DNA from: Pseudomonas chlororaphis
Lineage (GTDB): Bacteria; Pseudomonadota; Gammaproteobacteria; Pseudomonadales; Pseudomonadaceae
Direction: 5' to 3'
DNA length: 64,000 nucleotides
NCBI GenBank assembly: GCA_001023535.1
Contig: CP011020.1
Location: 4,772,501-4,836,500, forward strand
Below the pieces are notes generated by a model. That model made no database searches and was not told the origin of the DNA. It saw only the letters and a list, made by a program, of their open reading frames with translations. Both the position numbers and the translations under genes were made by a program. Shown here piece by piece: positions 56,807-64,000 of this stretch (its first letter is position 1; each line of letters starts with the position of its first letter).

Positions 56807-57856
56807 TTACATCACAGGGTAATCAATGTAGCCCACCGGGCCTTTTCCGTAGAAGGTTTCAGGGTGCGGCTCGTTCAGCGGGGCGTCGGCTTTCAAGCGT
56901 GCCGGCAGGTCCGGGTTGGCAATGAACGGGACCCCGAACGCGACCGCATCGGCCTTGCCTTCGGCCAGCCAGGCATTGGCGCTGTCCTTGGTGAAGCGTT
57001 CGTTGGCAATGTAGGGGCCGCCGAAGGCTTGCTTGAGTTGCGGGCCGATGCTGTCGTCGCCTTCCTTCTCGCGGGAGCAGATGAAGGCGATGCCGCGCTT
57101 GCCCAACTCGCGAGCGACGTAGCTGAAGGTTTCCAGGCGATTTTCGTCGCCCATGTCATGGGAGTCGGCCCGAGGTGCCAGGTGCACGCCAACCCGGCCG
57201 GCGCCCCAGACTTCGATGGCGGCATCGGTCACTTCCAGCAGCAGGCGGGCACGGTTTTCCAGGGAGCCGCCGTATTGGTCGGTGCGCTGGTTGGTGCTGC
57301 TTTGCAGGAACTGGTCGAGCAGGTAGCCGTTGGCGCCGTGGATTTCCACACCGTCGAAACCGGCAGCCTTGGCGTTCTCGGCACCGACGCGGTAGGCGTC
57401 GACGATGTCGGCGATCTCAGCGGTTTCCAGGGCGCGTGGCGTCGGGTAGTCCGCCAGTGGGCGCACCAGGCTCACATGGCCCTTGGGCTGGATGGCGCTG
57501 GGGGCTACCGGGGTTTCGCCGTTCAGGTACGACGGGTGGGAGATCCGGCCGACGTGCCACAGTTGCAGGAAGATCTTGCCGCCGGCGCCGTGGATGGCCT
57601 TGGTCACGTTGGCCCAGCCACGCACCTGGTCGTTGGACCAGATGCCGGGGGTGTCCGGGTAACCCACGCCCATCGGCGTGACGGAGGTCGCTTCGCTGAG
57701 GATCAGGCCGGCGGAGGCCCGTTGTACGTAGTACTCGGCCATCAGTGCATTGGGGACGCGGCCTGCGTCGGCGCGGCAGCGGGTGAGCGGGGCCATGATG
57801 ATGCGGTTTTTCAGCTCGATGTCGCCGAGTTTGATGGGGTCGAAAATAGTTGCCAT
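56807..57856 (-). CDS. xenB: Old yellow enzyme-type alkene/nitro-ester reductase XenB
   Basis: A 349-residue FMN TIM-barrel enzyme, the same length as P. fluorescens XenB. It reduces activated alkenes and removes nitro groups from nitrate esters or TNT in relatives. The motif APLTRCRAD (about residue 22) and the substrate-binding His/Asn pair in EIHGANGYL (about 181-189) are present. It is the last gene of the arsR-MFS-xenB operon. Confidence 0.92.
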   Translation of the reverse strand: MATIFDPIKLGDIELKNRIIMAPLTRCRADAGRVPNALMAEYYVQRASAGLILSEATSVTPMGVGYPDTPGIWSNDQVRGWANVTKAIHGAGGKIFLQLWHVGRISHPSYLNGETPVAPSAIQPKGHVSLVRPLADYPTPRALETAEIADIVDAYRVGAENAKAAGFDGVEIHGANGYLLDQFLQSSTNQRTDQYGGSLENRARLLLEVTDAAIEVWGAGRVGVHLAPRADSHDMGDENRLETFSYVARELGKRGIAFICSREKEGDDSIGPQLKQAFGGPYIANERFTKDSANAWLAEGKADAVAFGVPFIANPDLPARLKADAPLNEPHPETFYGKGPVGYIDYPVM

Positions 57857-57888
57857 GGATTACAACCTCGAAATGGAAGGGGTAAAAG

Positions 57889-59055
57889 TCAACGCGTTGC
57901 CGGAGCCAGGTCGGGGTTAGCGCCCTGGCGGAAAGTGATCAGGGTGACCAGCAGCGCCAGCACGGCGAGCGCGCCGGCGGCCAGTGGAACGGTGGTCAGG
58001 CCCAGGCCGTGGTCGATGACGCTGCCGCCAACCCAGGCGCCCAGGGCGTTGCCGATGTTGAAGGCGCCTATGTTCAGGGTGGAAACCAGGTTCGGCGCGG
58101 CCTTGCCGAAGGTCACCACATTGACTTGCAAGGCGGGCACGGCGGCGAAGCAGGCGGTGGCCCAGAGGAACAGCGTGATCTCGGTGGGGATCAGCGCGAC
58201 GCTGGTCCAGCTCAGCACCGTCGACACCACGGCCATGGTGATAAAGACACCCATCAGCGTGTTCACCAGGCTCTTGTCCGCCAGCTTGCCGCCGATGATG
58301 TTGCCCAGGGTCAGGCCCAGGCCGATCAGCACCAGGGTCCAGGTCACGCCACGGGGCGATACGCCGGTGACCTCTCCCAGCAGCGGCGCGACGTAGGTGA
58401 ACAGGGTGAACACCGAGGCGGAAAACAACGCGGTCATGCTCAGGGACAACCACAGGCCGGCCCCCTTGAGGGCGACCAGTTCCGAGCGCATGTCGAGTTT
58501 TTCTTCATCGCGCTTGGCCGGCAGGAAACGCACCAGGCCGATCAATGCCACCACACCAATGGCGGTCACCGCCCAGAACGTCGAACGCCAGCCGGCTTCC
58601 TGGCCCAGCGCGGTGCCCAGGGGCACGCCCAGTACGTTGGCCAGGGTCAGGCCGGTGAACATCAACGCGACGGCCGAGGCGCGTTTGTTGGGCGCCACCA
58701 GGCCGGCGGCCACCACCGAGCCGATGCCGAAGAACGCGCCGTGGCACAGGGCAGTGATGACCCGGGCGAACATCAGCACGTTGTAGTCGCTGGCGATGGC
58801 GCAGAGCAGGTTGCCGATGATGAAAATGCCCATCAGCGCCACGAGGGCGGCCTTGCGTGGCAGCCGTGCGGTGGCGAGGGCCATGAACGGCGCACCAATG
58901 GCCACGCCCAGGGCGTAGCCGGTCACCAGCCAGCCGGCGCCAGGTATCGAGACACCCAGGTCGGCCGCCACATCGGGCAGCAGGCCCATGATGACGAACT
59001 CGGTGGTGCCGATGGCGAAGGCACTCAGGGCCAGGATGAGGAGCGAGAGGGGCAT
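57889..59055 (-). CDS. MFS efflux transporter (DHA1 family)
   Basis: A 388-residue 12-helix transporter of the AraJ/YdhP-like sugar/drug efflux group. The N-terminus ALSAFAIGTTEFVIMGLLP is typical of the group, and the loop TARLPRKAAL (about 62) replaces the classical motif A. It lies 18 nt after the arsR gene and 32 nt before xenB, so an inducible efflux-plus-reduction operon is likely. Confidence 0.88.
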   Translation of the reverse strand: MPLSLLILALSAFAIGTTEFVIMGLLPDVAADLGVSIPGAGWLVTGYALGVAIGAPFMALATARLPRKAALVALMGIFIIGNLLCAIASDYNVLMFARVITALCHGAFFGIGSVVAAGLVAPNKRASAVALMFTGLTLANVLGVPLGTALGQEAGWRSTFWAVTAIGVVALIGLVRFLPAKRDEEKLDMRSELVALKGAGLWLSLSMTALFSASVFTLFTYVAPLLGEVTGVSPRGVTWTLVLIGLGLTLGNIIGGKLADKSLVNTLMGVFITMAVVSTVLSWTSVALIPTEITLFLWATACFAAVPALQVNVVTFGKAAPNLVSTLNIGAFNIGNALGAWVGGSVIDHGLGLTTVPLAAGALAVLALLVTLITFRQGANPDLAPATR

Positions 59056-59073
59056 GTCGGGGTCCTTGTCAGG

Positions 59074-59376
59074 TCAGAGCTCTTGGCTCATTTGCTGGAG
59101 GAACTGCTGGATCAGTTCCTCGTTGCGCTTGAAGAAATGCCACTGACCGACCTTCTGGCTGGTAATCAGCCCCGCCCGTTGCAACACCGCCAGGTGCGCC
59201 GAGACCGTGGACTGCGAGAGGCCGCAGCGCTGGTCGATCTGGCCGGCGCAGATACCGAATTCGTGGTTGTGCAACTGCTCGGGGAACTGGACCTTGGGGT
59301 CTTTTAGCCAGTTGAGGATGTCTCGCCGTACTGGGTGTGCCAGGGCTTTTATTATTTCGTCGAGGTCGAGGGTCAT
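59074..59376 (-). CDS. ArsR-family helix-turn-helix repressor
   Basis: A 100-residue winged-helix protein with HTH at about residues 51-72 (SQSTVSAHLAVLQRAGLIT). Cys42 and Cys51 are present (ICAGQI, RCGLSQ). A redox or thiol-sensing role is possible, but the classical metal box ELCVCDL is missing. The ATG at 59376 is used instead of an upstream TTG. It probably represses its own operon through CGCTATATCG sites upstream. Confidence 0.85.
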   Translation of the reverse strand: MTLDLDEIIKALAHPVRRDILNWLKDPKVQFPEQLHNHEFGICAGQIDQRCGLSQSTVSAHLAVLQRAGLITSQKVGQWHFFKRNEELIQQFLQQMSQEL

Positions 59377-59410
59377 GGTGGCGGTTCGTAATGGGCTCAA
59401 GTGGATAAAA

Positions 59411-59513
59411 CGCTATATCGCGATGAAGCGAACCTTAAATCGTTGCTTCGCGATATACCAATATGTATTTGTTCTGAAGACCGAATAAATCGCTATATCG
59501 GGTTATAACGATA
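59411..59513. promoter_or_regulatory. Repeated operator-like motifs between arsR and acpH
   Basis: CGCTATATCG occurs twice (59411-59420 and 59491-59500). ATATCGCGA-t-GAAGC (from 59415) is matched by the inverted GCTTC-GCGATAT (59445-59455), and TAACGATAT lies at 59506-59514. The motif cluster lies across both divergent promoters, fitting a dimeric ArsR repressor. Confidence 0.6.
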
Positions 59514-59541
59514 TGGGCGCGACGGTGCTAAGCTGCCGACC

Positions 59542-60126
59542 ATGAACTATCTCGCACACCTGCACCTCGGCGGCTCGGGCCGCGAACAACTGCTCGGCAG
59601 CCTCTACGGCGACTTCGTCAAGGGACCGCTGCAGGGCCAATACACGCCGCAGATCGAAGCGGCCATTGCCCTGCACCGGCGCATCGACATGTACACCGAC
59701 CGCCATCCGCTGGTGGATGGCGCCCTGTCGCGTTTTTCCACCGTGCGCCGACGCTATGCCGGCATCGTGCTCGACGTGTTCTTCGATCACTGCCTGGCCC
59801 GGGACTGGGCGTCGTACGGCGAGGGGCCGCTGGGGGCGTTCACGTCACGGGTGTACCAGGTGCTTTCTACCGAACCGCAGTTGCCGGGGCGGCTGGCACA
59901 GATTGCGCCACACATGGCGGCGAATGATTGGCTGGGTTCTTATCAGGCGTTCGACGTACTCGAGCAGGTACTGCGCGGTATTTCCCGACGCCTGACCCGC
60001 CCCGAGGAACTGGCCGGGGCGATGGAGGAGCTGACCAGGCTCTATGAGCCGTTGAGCGAGGATTTCCGGTTGTTTTATCCACAGCTTCAGGACTTTGCCC
60101 AGAGCCAGGTCACACCGAATAACTAA
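59542..60126 (+). CDS. acpH: Acyl carrier protein phosphodiesterase
   Basis: A 194-residue AcpH/DUF479 enzyme that removes 4-phosphopantetheine from holo-ACP. The family N-terminus MNYLAHLHLGG and the metal-site helix VLDVFFDHCLARDW (about residues 77-90) are present. It is divergent from the arsR operon. Confidence 0.88.
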   Translation: MNYLAHLHLGGSGREQLLGSLYGDFVKGPLQGQYTPQIEAAIALHRRIDMYTDRHPLVDGALSRFSTVRRRYAGIVLDVFFDHCLARDWASYGEGPLGAFTSRVYQVLSTEPQLPGRLAQIAPHMAANDWLGSYQAFDVLEQVLRGISRRLTRPEELAGAMEELTRLYEPLSEDFRLFYPQLQDFAQSQVTPNN

Positions 60127-60128
60127 AT

Positions 60129-60217
60129 GTGGGAGCGGGCTTGCTCGCGAAGGCGGTGGATCAGTCAACCTCTGTGTTGAGTGTACTGCCGTCTTCGCGA
60201 GCAAGCCCGCTCCCACA
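60129..60217. repeat. REP inverted pair between acpH and olsA
   Basis: Opposed GTGGGAGCGGGCTTGCTCGC-type palindromes lie between convergent genes. Confidence 0.9.
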
Positions 60218-60240
60218 AGGGATCTGTACAGCGATTCGGA

Positions 60241-61032
60241 TCAGGCCGCGATGGCGGGGCGCATTGGCACTGGCTGCTTTTCGGGCACGGCGCCGAACAA
60301 CGCCTTGTGCACCGCTTGCTGCGCCTGGAACGCCAGGGCCGCACGCTCCTGGCCGTGGCAGGCGATGGGTTGCAGCAGATGGATGTGCACGTCGCCCCGG
60401 TCGTTGGCGAACAACCGCATCAGGTGCGACAACAGGTCGTCGTCGCCAATGAACGGCGCCAGCGAATCAGGCTCGCCATTGCGCAGGTAACGGATCGCCA
60501 CCGGCTGCAACGCCACGTCCGCATCGATGGCCGCCGAGAGCAAGCGACCATGGAAGGTGCGCAACGAACGGCCATCGGTGGTGGTGCCCTCCGGAAACAT
60601 CAGCAGCGGGTGGTCCTGCTCCAGATGACGGCTCATTTGCTTGCGGATCAACTGGCTGTCGCCCGAGCCGCGACGGATGAACAGGCTACCGGCCTTGGCG
60701 GCCAGCCATCCGGCGACCGGCCAGGTACGCACTTCGGCCTTGGACAGGAACGACAGCGGCGTGAGCATGCCCAGCAGCGGGATGTCGGTCCAGGACACGT
60801 GGTTGCTGACCCACAGCATCGGCCGTTGCGGCAGTTGCCCATGGACGGTGACGGAAAAGGGCAGGGCATTGCTCAGCCGTGCCATGAAAAAACGCGACCA
60901 ACGCTGGCGCCGCACCATGGAGTTGGCAATCCCCAGGCGTTCGAACAGGCCGAAAATGCTCGCCATGCAAAGGCCCAGTGTCACCACCAGCAACACCCGC
61001 GCGATCCGCGCGTACACGCGCAACCGGCTCAT
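60241..61032 (-). CDS. olsA: Lyso-ornithine lipid O-acyltransferase
   Basis: A 263-residue PlsC-family acyltransferase that adds the ester-linked fatty acid to lyso-ornithine lipid. The catalytic HxxxxD is His78-Asp83 (NHVSWTD) and FPEGTTTDG follows near residue 145. One membrane helix is at about 8-29. Its ATG overlaps the olsB stop by one base. Confidence 0.88.
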   Translation of the reverse strand: MSRLRVYARIARVLLVVTLGLCMASIFGLFERLGIANSMVRRQRWSRFFMARLSNALPFSVTVHGQLPQRPMLWVSNHVSWTDIPLLGMLTPLSFLSKAEVRTWPVAGWLAAKAGSLFIRRGSGDSQLIRKQMSRHLEQDHPLLMFPEGTTTDGRSLRTFHGRLLSAAIDADVALQPVAIRYLRNGEPDSLAPFIGDDDLLSHLMRLFANDRGDVHIHLLQPIACHGQERAALAFQAQQAVHKALFGAVPEKQPVPMRPAIAA

Positions 61033-61787
61033 CACACGGCTGCCTTGAAGTGGCGGGCGTAGCGCGGGCAGAGTTCGTCGCGCTTGAGCAGGATGAACAC
61101 GTCGGCCACTTGGAAATCCTCGTCCCAGCAAGGCTCGCCGCAGATTTTCGCACCCAGGCGCATGTAGGCCTTCAGCAGCGGGGGCATCTCGGCGATGACG
61201 TTGGACGGCACGTCGAGGGTCGGCAGCGGTTTTTTCGGTACGGCTTGCAGGTGTTCGGTGCACAGGTAGCGTTCGCGCAGGCGCTGCATGATTGCCTGGG
61301 CCTGGATGCCGCCATCTTGCATCGGAATGCTCGCGCAGCCCATCAGGTAGCTGTAGCCGCCTTCGTTCAAAACTTCGGCCAGCTCGCCCCAGAGCACGGC
61401 GATGGTGCCGCCGTTGCGGTAGGCCGGGTCGACGCAGGTGCGGCCGATTTCCAGGATCGGGCCCTTGAGGTGGACCAGGCCATGGAGACTGAATTCTTCT
61501 TCGCTGTAGAACCGGCCCAGGCTGCTGGCGGCCTGGTGGTCGAGCAGGCGGGTGGTCGCCACGAGGCGGCCGGTGTTCAGGTCGCGTACGCCGATGTGGG
61601 CGCAGTGAACATCATAGTCGTCCATGTCCAGACCCATTTCCGCGCCTTTGAGCTTGGCGTTGAATTCGCCACTGAAGACGTTGAAGCGCAGGGCCTGGGC
61701 TTCTTGCAAGGCCTGGGCGCCGATCAGGCGTTCGGCTTGCAGGCGGCGTTCATTGCCGGTGTCGCTGATGCGGGCGATCTGGGTCAT
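61032..61787 (-). CDS. olsB: L-ornithine N-alpha-acyltransferase
   Basis: A 251-residue GNAT-fold enzyme that moves 3-hydroxyacyl from ACP to ornithine, the first step of ornithine lipid synthesis. It has [18 protein letters not shown] (about 30-47) and [17 protein letters not shown] (about 115-131). The ATG at 61787 is favoured ([12 protein letters not shown]). Ornithine lipids replace phospholipids when phosphate is low, but no Pho box is recognised upstream. Confidence 0.9.
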   Translation of the reverse strand: MTQIARISDTGNERRLQAERLIGAQALQEAQALRFNVFSGEFNAKLKGAEMGLDMDDYDVHCAHIGVRDLNTGRLVATTRLLDHQAASSLGRFYSEEEFSLHGLVHLKGPILEIGRTCVDPAYRNGGTIAVLWGELAEVLNEGGYSYLMGCASIPMQDGGIQAQAIMQRLRERYLCTEHLQAVPKKPLPTLDVPSNVIAEMPPLLKAYMRLGAKICGEPCWDEDFQVADVFILLKRDELCPRYARHFKAAV

Positions 61788-61934
61788 AGCGAATCTCCGT
61801 GCTGGCCGTCTTAAGGTTGCAGCCAATCAACTTTCTTTATGCAGCCATGTTGTGCAAAGTCAGGCTATGTAGCCCCGGTGTCATCGCCATGAAGCTTTGG
61901 TGATGCTTATATGACAGCCTTCGAGGAGCCGCCC

Positions 61935-62819
61935 ATGCCCTGGCAAAACCTGATCGAACGCAGTGAACGCCTGCCCGCCCACCCGGACCTGGCCGAGGGT
62001 TACGCGACCTTGCAGCAGCGATTGGGACCGGTGACGCCGTTCGAACTGGCGGTGGCCGGCGCACGGTTGATGGCGACGCCGGGGCTGGCGTTCCTGGTGG
62101 GCTATCAGGCGGCGTTGCGCGCGCTCTGGCCCAGTGCGCCCCAGGGCCTGGGCGCGCTGTGTGCCACCGAGCAGCGCAGCCTGCGCCCGGCCGACCTGCA
62201 CACCCGCCTCGACGACTTGCGCCTGAGCGGGCGCAAGGACTTCGTCACCGCCGGCGACGCCGCCGAGTGGCTGCTCATCGCCGCTCGCAGCGAAGCACCG
62301 GGGCAAACGCCGCGGCTGAGCCTGGCGGTGGTCTACCCCGGCGAGCCTGGCGTGCACCTGGAAACACTCCCGGCCATGCCCCTGATGCCCGACATCAGCC
62401 ATGGTCGCGTACGCCTTGAGGGCGCGTTGTGCGAATTGCTCGCGGGCGATGGCTGGGATGCCTATGTGAAACCGTTCCGCACCCTGGAAGACCTTTACGT
62501 ACTCAGCGCCATGACTGCCTGGCTGTATGGCGTGGGGCAAGAGTGCGACTGGCCCCAGGCGCTGCAACTACGCTTGCTGGCGCTGCTCGCCGGGTGCGCG
62601 GAGGTGAGCCGGCACAACCCTTCCAGCGCCGCCGGGCATGTACTGCTGGGTGGCTTGTTCGCTCAGTTCCAGGGGCTGGAGGGGGAATTGAATGCCGCAC
62701 TGGCCGCCGGGCCGACGCCCTGGCGCGAGATGTGGACGCGGGATAAAGCAGTGATGGACATGGCGGCGGGCGCGCGGGCCAAGCGGTTGGCCAAGGCGTT
62801 GGGCAGCACGGCTAAGTGA
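61935..62819 (+). CDS. Acyl-CoA dehydrogenase-like protein, short form
   Basis: A 294-residue protein that resembles the middle and C-terminal parts of acyl-CoA dehydrogenases (GLGALCATEQRSLRP near residue 75; GRKDFVTAGDAAEWLLIAAR near 100), but lacks much of the N-terminal domain and a recognisable catalytic Glu. It is likely a divergent, possibly non-catalytic member. The ATG at 61935 has GAGGAG six bases upstream, better than the ATG at 61911. Confidence 0.6.
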   Translation: MPWQNLIERSERLPAHPDLAEGYATLQQRLGPVTPFELAVAGARLMATPGLAFLVGYQAALRALWPSAPQGLGALCATEQRSLRPADLHTRLDDLRLSGRKDFVTAGDAAEWLLIAARSEAPGQTPRLSLAVVYPGEPGVHLETLPAMPLMPDISHGRVRLEGALCELLAGDGWDAYVKPFRTLEDLYVLSAMTAWLYGVGQECDWPQALQLRLLALLAGCAEVSRHNPSSAAGHVLLGGLFAQFQGLEGELNAALAAGPTPWREMWTRDKAVMDMAAGARAKRLAKALGSTAK

Positions 62820-62895
62820 CCCACCCCTGTGAGGGCGAGCAAGCACCCACCCGAGATTTGGCGTGTACGCTGCCTTTGCATGCACCACCTGACTC

Positions 62896-62983
62896 TGTGG
62901 GAGCGGGCTTGCCCGCGAAGACGGCGGCACATTCAGCCTCTTCATGACAGACACGCCGCTTTCGCGACCAAGCTCGCTCCCAC
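62896..62983. repeat. REP pair, right half degenerate
   Basis: The left REP GTGGGAGCGGGCTTGCCCGC is intact; the right one has GCGACCAAGC in place of GCGAGCAAGC. Confidence 0.85.
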
Positions 62984-63055
62984 CTCCCGCCCTGGCACTC
63001 AAACTGTCATCAAGCTCGACTAGGATCAGCAGGTTCAATCCTGCGAGCCCCACGC

Positions 63056-64000
63056 ATGTCCAAAGGCTGGTTGCTGATCCCGCTCCTGCTGCTCACCCTG
63101 AGCGCCCACGCCGAAGACTGGCCTGGCGAGCAATGGCCCACCGGCCCTGCAACCAGTGGGCCGGCGGTTGAAGCCCTGGAGCAATACGCTTTCCCGGCTC
63201 GGGACGACGCCACCCGCCAAGGCATCCGTACCGACGCGCTGCTGGTGATCCGCGACGGTCGCCTGGTCTACGAACGTTACGCCGGGCCGAACAGCGCCGA
63301 CACCCCGCACCTGACCTGGTCCATCAGCAAAAGCCTGCTGGCGACGCTGTTCGGCGTGGCCTACGGGGAGCGGCTGTTCGATCTGCAGGACCCGGCCGCC
63401 CGGTATTACCCGGCCCTGGACCAGCAGCCGACGATGACCCTGGCGGATCTGTTCCACTGGGCGTCCGGCCTGGACTGGCAGGAGGACTACGAATACGCGC
63501 CGCTCAATTCGTCGGTGGTGGCGATGCTGTACACCCGCGGACGCCACGACATGGCGGCGTTCACCGCACGGCATGAGCGCTACAGCCCACCGGGTCAGGC
63601 GTTCCGTTACTCCAGCGGCGACAGCAACCTGCTGGCGGCGGCGCTGAGGAACATCGTCGGGCCGCAGCGTTATCCCGATTACCCCTGGACGGCCCTGTTC
63701 GAACCGCTGGGCATTCGCCGCGCCACTTGGGAAAGCGATACCAGTGGCACGTTCGTCGGTTCGTCCTATGCCTACCTCACGGCACGGGACCTGGCGCGGG
63801 TGGGGCTGTTGATGCAGCGCGACGGACGCTGGGGTGAGCGGCAACTGATCCCCAAGGCCTGGGTCGCGTTCAACCGCGAGCCCTTCGTCCACTTCCAGGC
63901 CGGCCAGGATGAAGCGGTTCCCGGAGGCCATTGGTGGCTCAATCGCGCCGCCGACCCGGCCATCCATCCTTGGCCCGATGCGCCGCCGGATACGTTCGCC
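63056..64000 (+). CDS. Serine hydrolase of the class C beta-lactamase family, 3' end missing
   Basis: It is open to the window edge (315 codons seen). The signal peptide runs to about residue 19 (LLLLTLSAHA). Ser89-x-x-Lys92 (SISK) is the nucleophile motif and Tyr185-Ser-Ser the YxN-equivalent. GHWWLN near residue 295 precedes where the KTG-like motif would be. It is probably a periplasmic esterase or peptidase; beta-lactamase activity is not implied. The ATG gives a clean signal peptide. Confidence 0.82.
   Translation, partial: MSKGWLLIPLLLLTLSAHAEDWPGEQWPTGPATSGPAVEALEQYAFPARDDATRQGIRTDALLVIRDGRLVYERYAGPNSADTPHLTWSISKSLLATLFGVAYGERLFDLQDPAARYYPALDQQPTMTLADLFHWASGLDWQEDYEYAPLNSSVVAMLYTRGRHDMAAFTARHERYSPPGQAFRYSSGDSNLLAAALRNIVGPQRYPDYPWTALFEPLGIRRATWESDTSGTFVGSSYAYLTARDLARVGLLMQRDGRWGERQLIPKAWVAFNREPFVHFQAGQDEAVPGGHWWLNRAADPAIHPWPDAPPDTFA

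Noticed and set aside
63056..64000. Antibiotic-resistance beta-lactamase
   Set aside because: The SxxK and YSS motifs are shared by many esterases and peptidases of this fold; nothing specific to beta-lactam resistance is visible and the 3' end is missing.

Overview
The window is about 61-62% GC chromosomal DNA from a Pseudomonas of the P. fluorescens group. The signs are: the gene order tyrS / M23 peptidase / anmK / erpA / argC and coq7 / osmC-like / vfr / trpCDG; an EstP-type autotransporter esterase between trpG and trpE; an EmhABC/TtgABC-type RND pump; a XenB reductase; and many copies of the fluorescens-type REP palindrome (core GTGGGAGCGAGCTTGCTCGC). No prophage, plasmid module, CRISPR array, tRNA or rRNA was seen.

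Layout. 1-13.5 kb is conserved housekeeping: tyrS start, cell-wall peptidase and anmK, erpA, argC, hemJ, nitronate monooxygenase-like, DUF805, SDR, HIT protein, coq7, OsmC, vfr, then trpGDC with a lipoate-ligase-like gene at its 3' end. 13.5-19 kb holds two tryptophan attenuator leaders, estP, trpE, gph and rpe. 19-25 kb is a PotABCD-like ABC transporter operon followed by an iron alcohol dehydrogenase. 25-26.7 kb is an IS481-type insertion sequence that has split a REP element. 26.8-33.9 kb has a secreted tandem-Cache protein, rapA, three small genes (one probably ccoM behind an Anr-type box) and a Pit phosphate transporter. 34-47 kb is the beta-ketoadipate (protocatechuate) island: pcaR, pcaK, pcaIJF, pcaHG, pcaT, pcaBDC and an OprD-type porin, with three recognisable PcaR sites and several Crc/Hfq-like A-rich sites at translation starts. 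47.2-49 kb is a repeat-rich patch: two inverted, highly structured ~310 bp repeats flank a DUF6124 gene whose leader can fold into a branched RNA with a loop complementary to its own Shine-Dalgarno. 49-55.8 kb is the RND efflux operon with its divergent TetR repressor. 56-64 kb has a periplasmic orphan, an arsR-MFS-xenB operon, acpH, olsBA (ornithine lipids), an acyl-CoA-dehydrogenase-like protein and a truncated serine hydrolase.

How it works together. Tryptophan control appears to use the same C-terminal leader sequence (ARWRWRA-stop) twice: once as a free 28-codon leader before trpGDC, and once as the last codons of gph before trpE. The pca island encodes entry (porin, PcaK, PcaT), ring cleavage (PcaHG), lactone processing (PcaB, PcaC, PcaD) and CoA activation and thiolysis (PcaIJ, PcaF) under PcaR.

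The most promising undescribed material is the DUF6124 leader RNA (48.09-48.23 kb) and the covarying inverted repeats around it.
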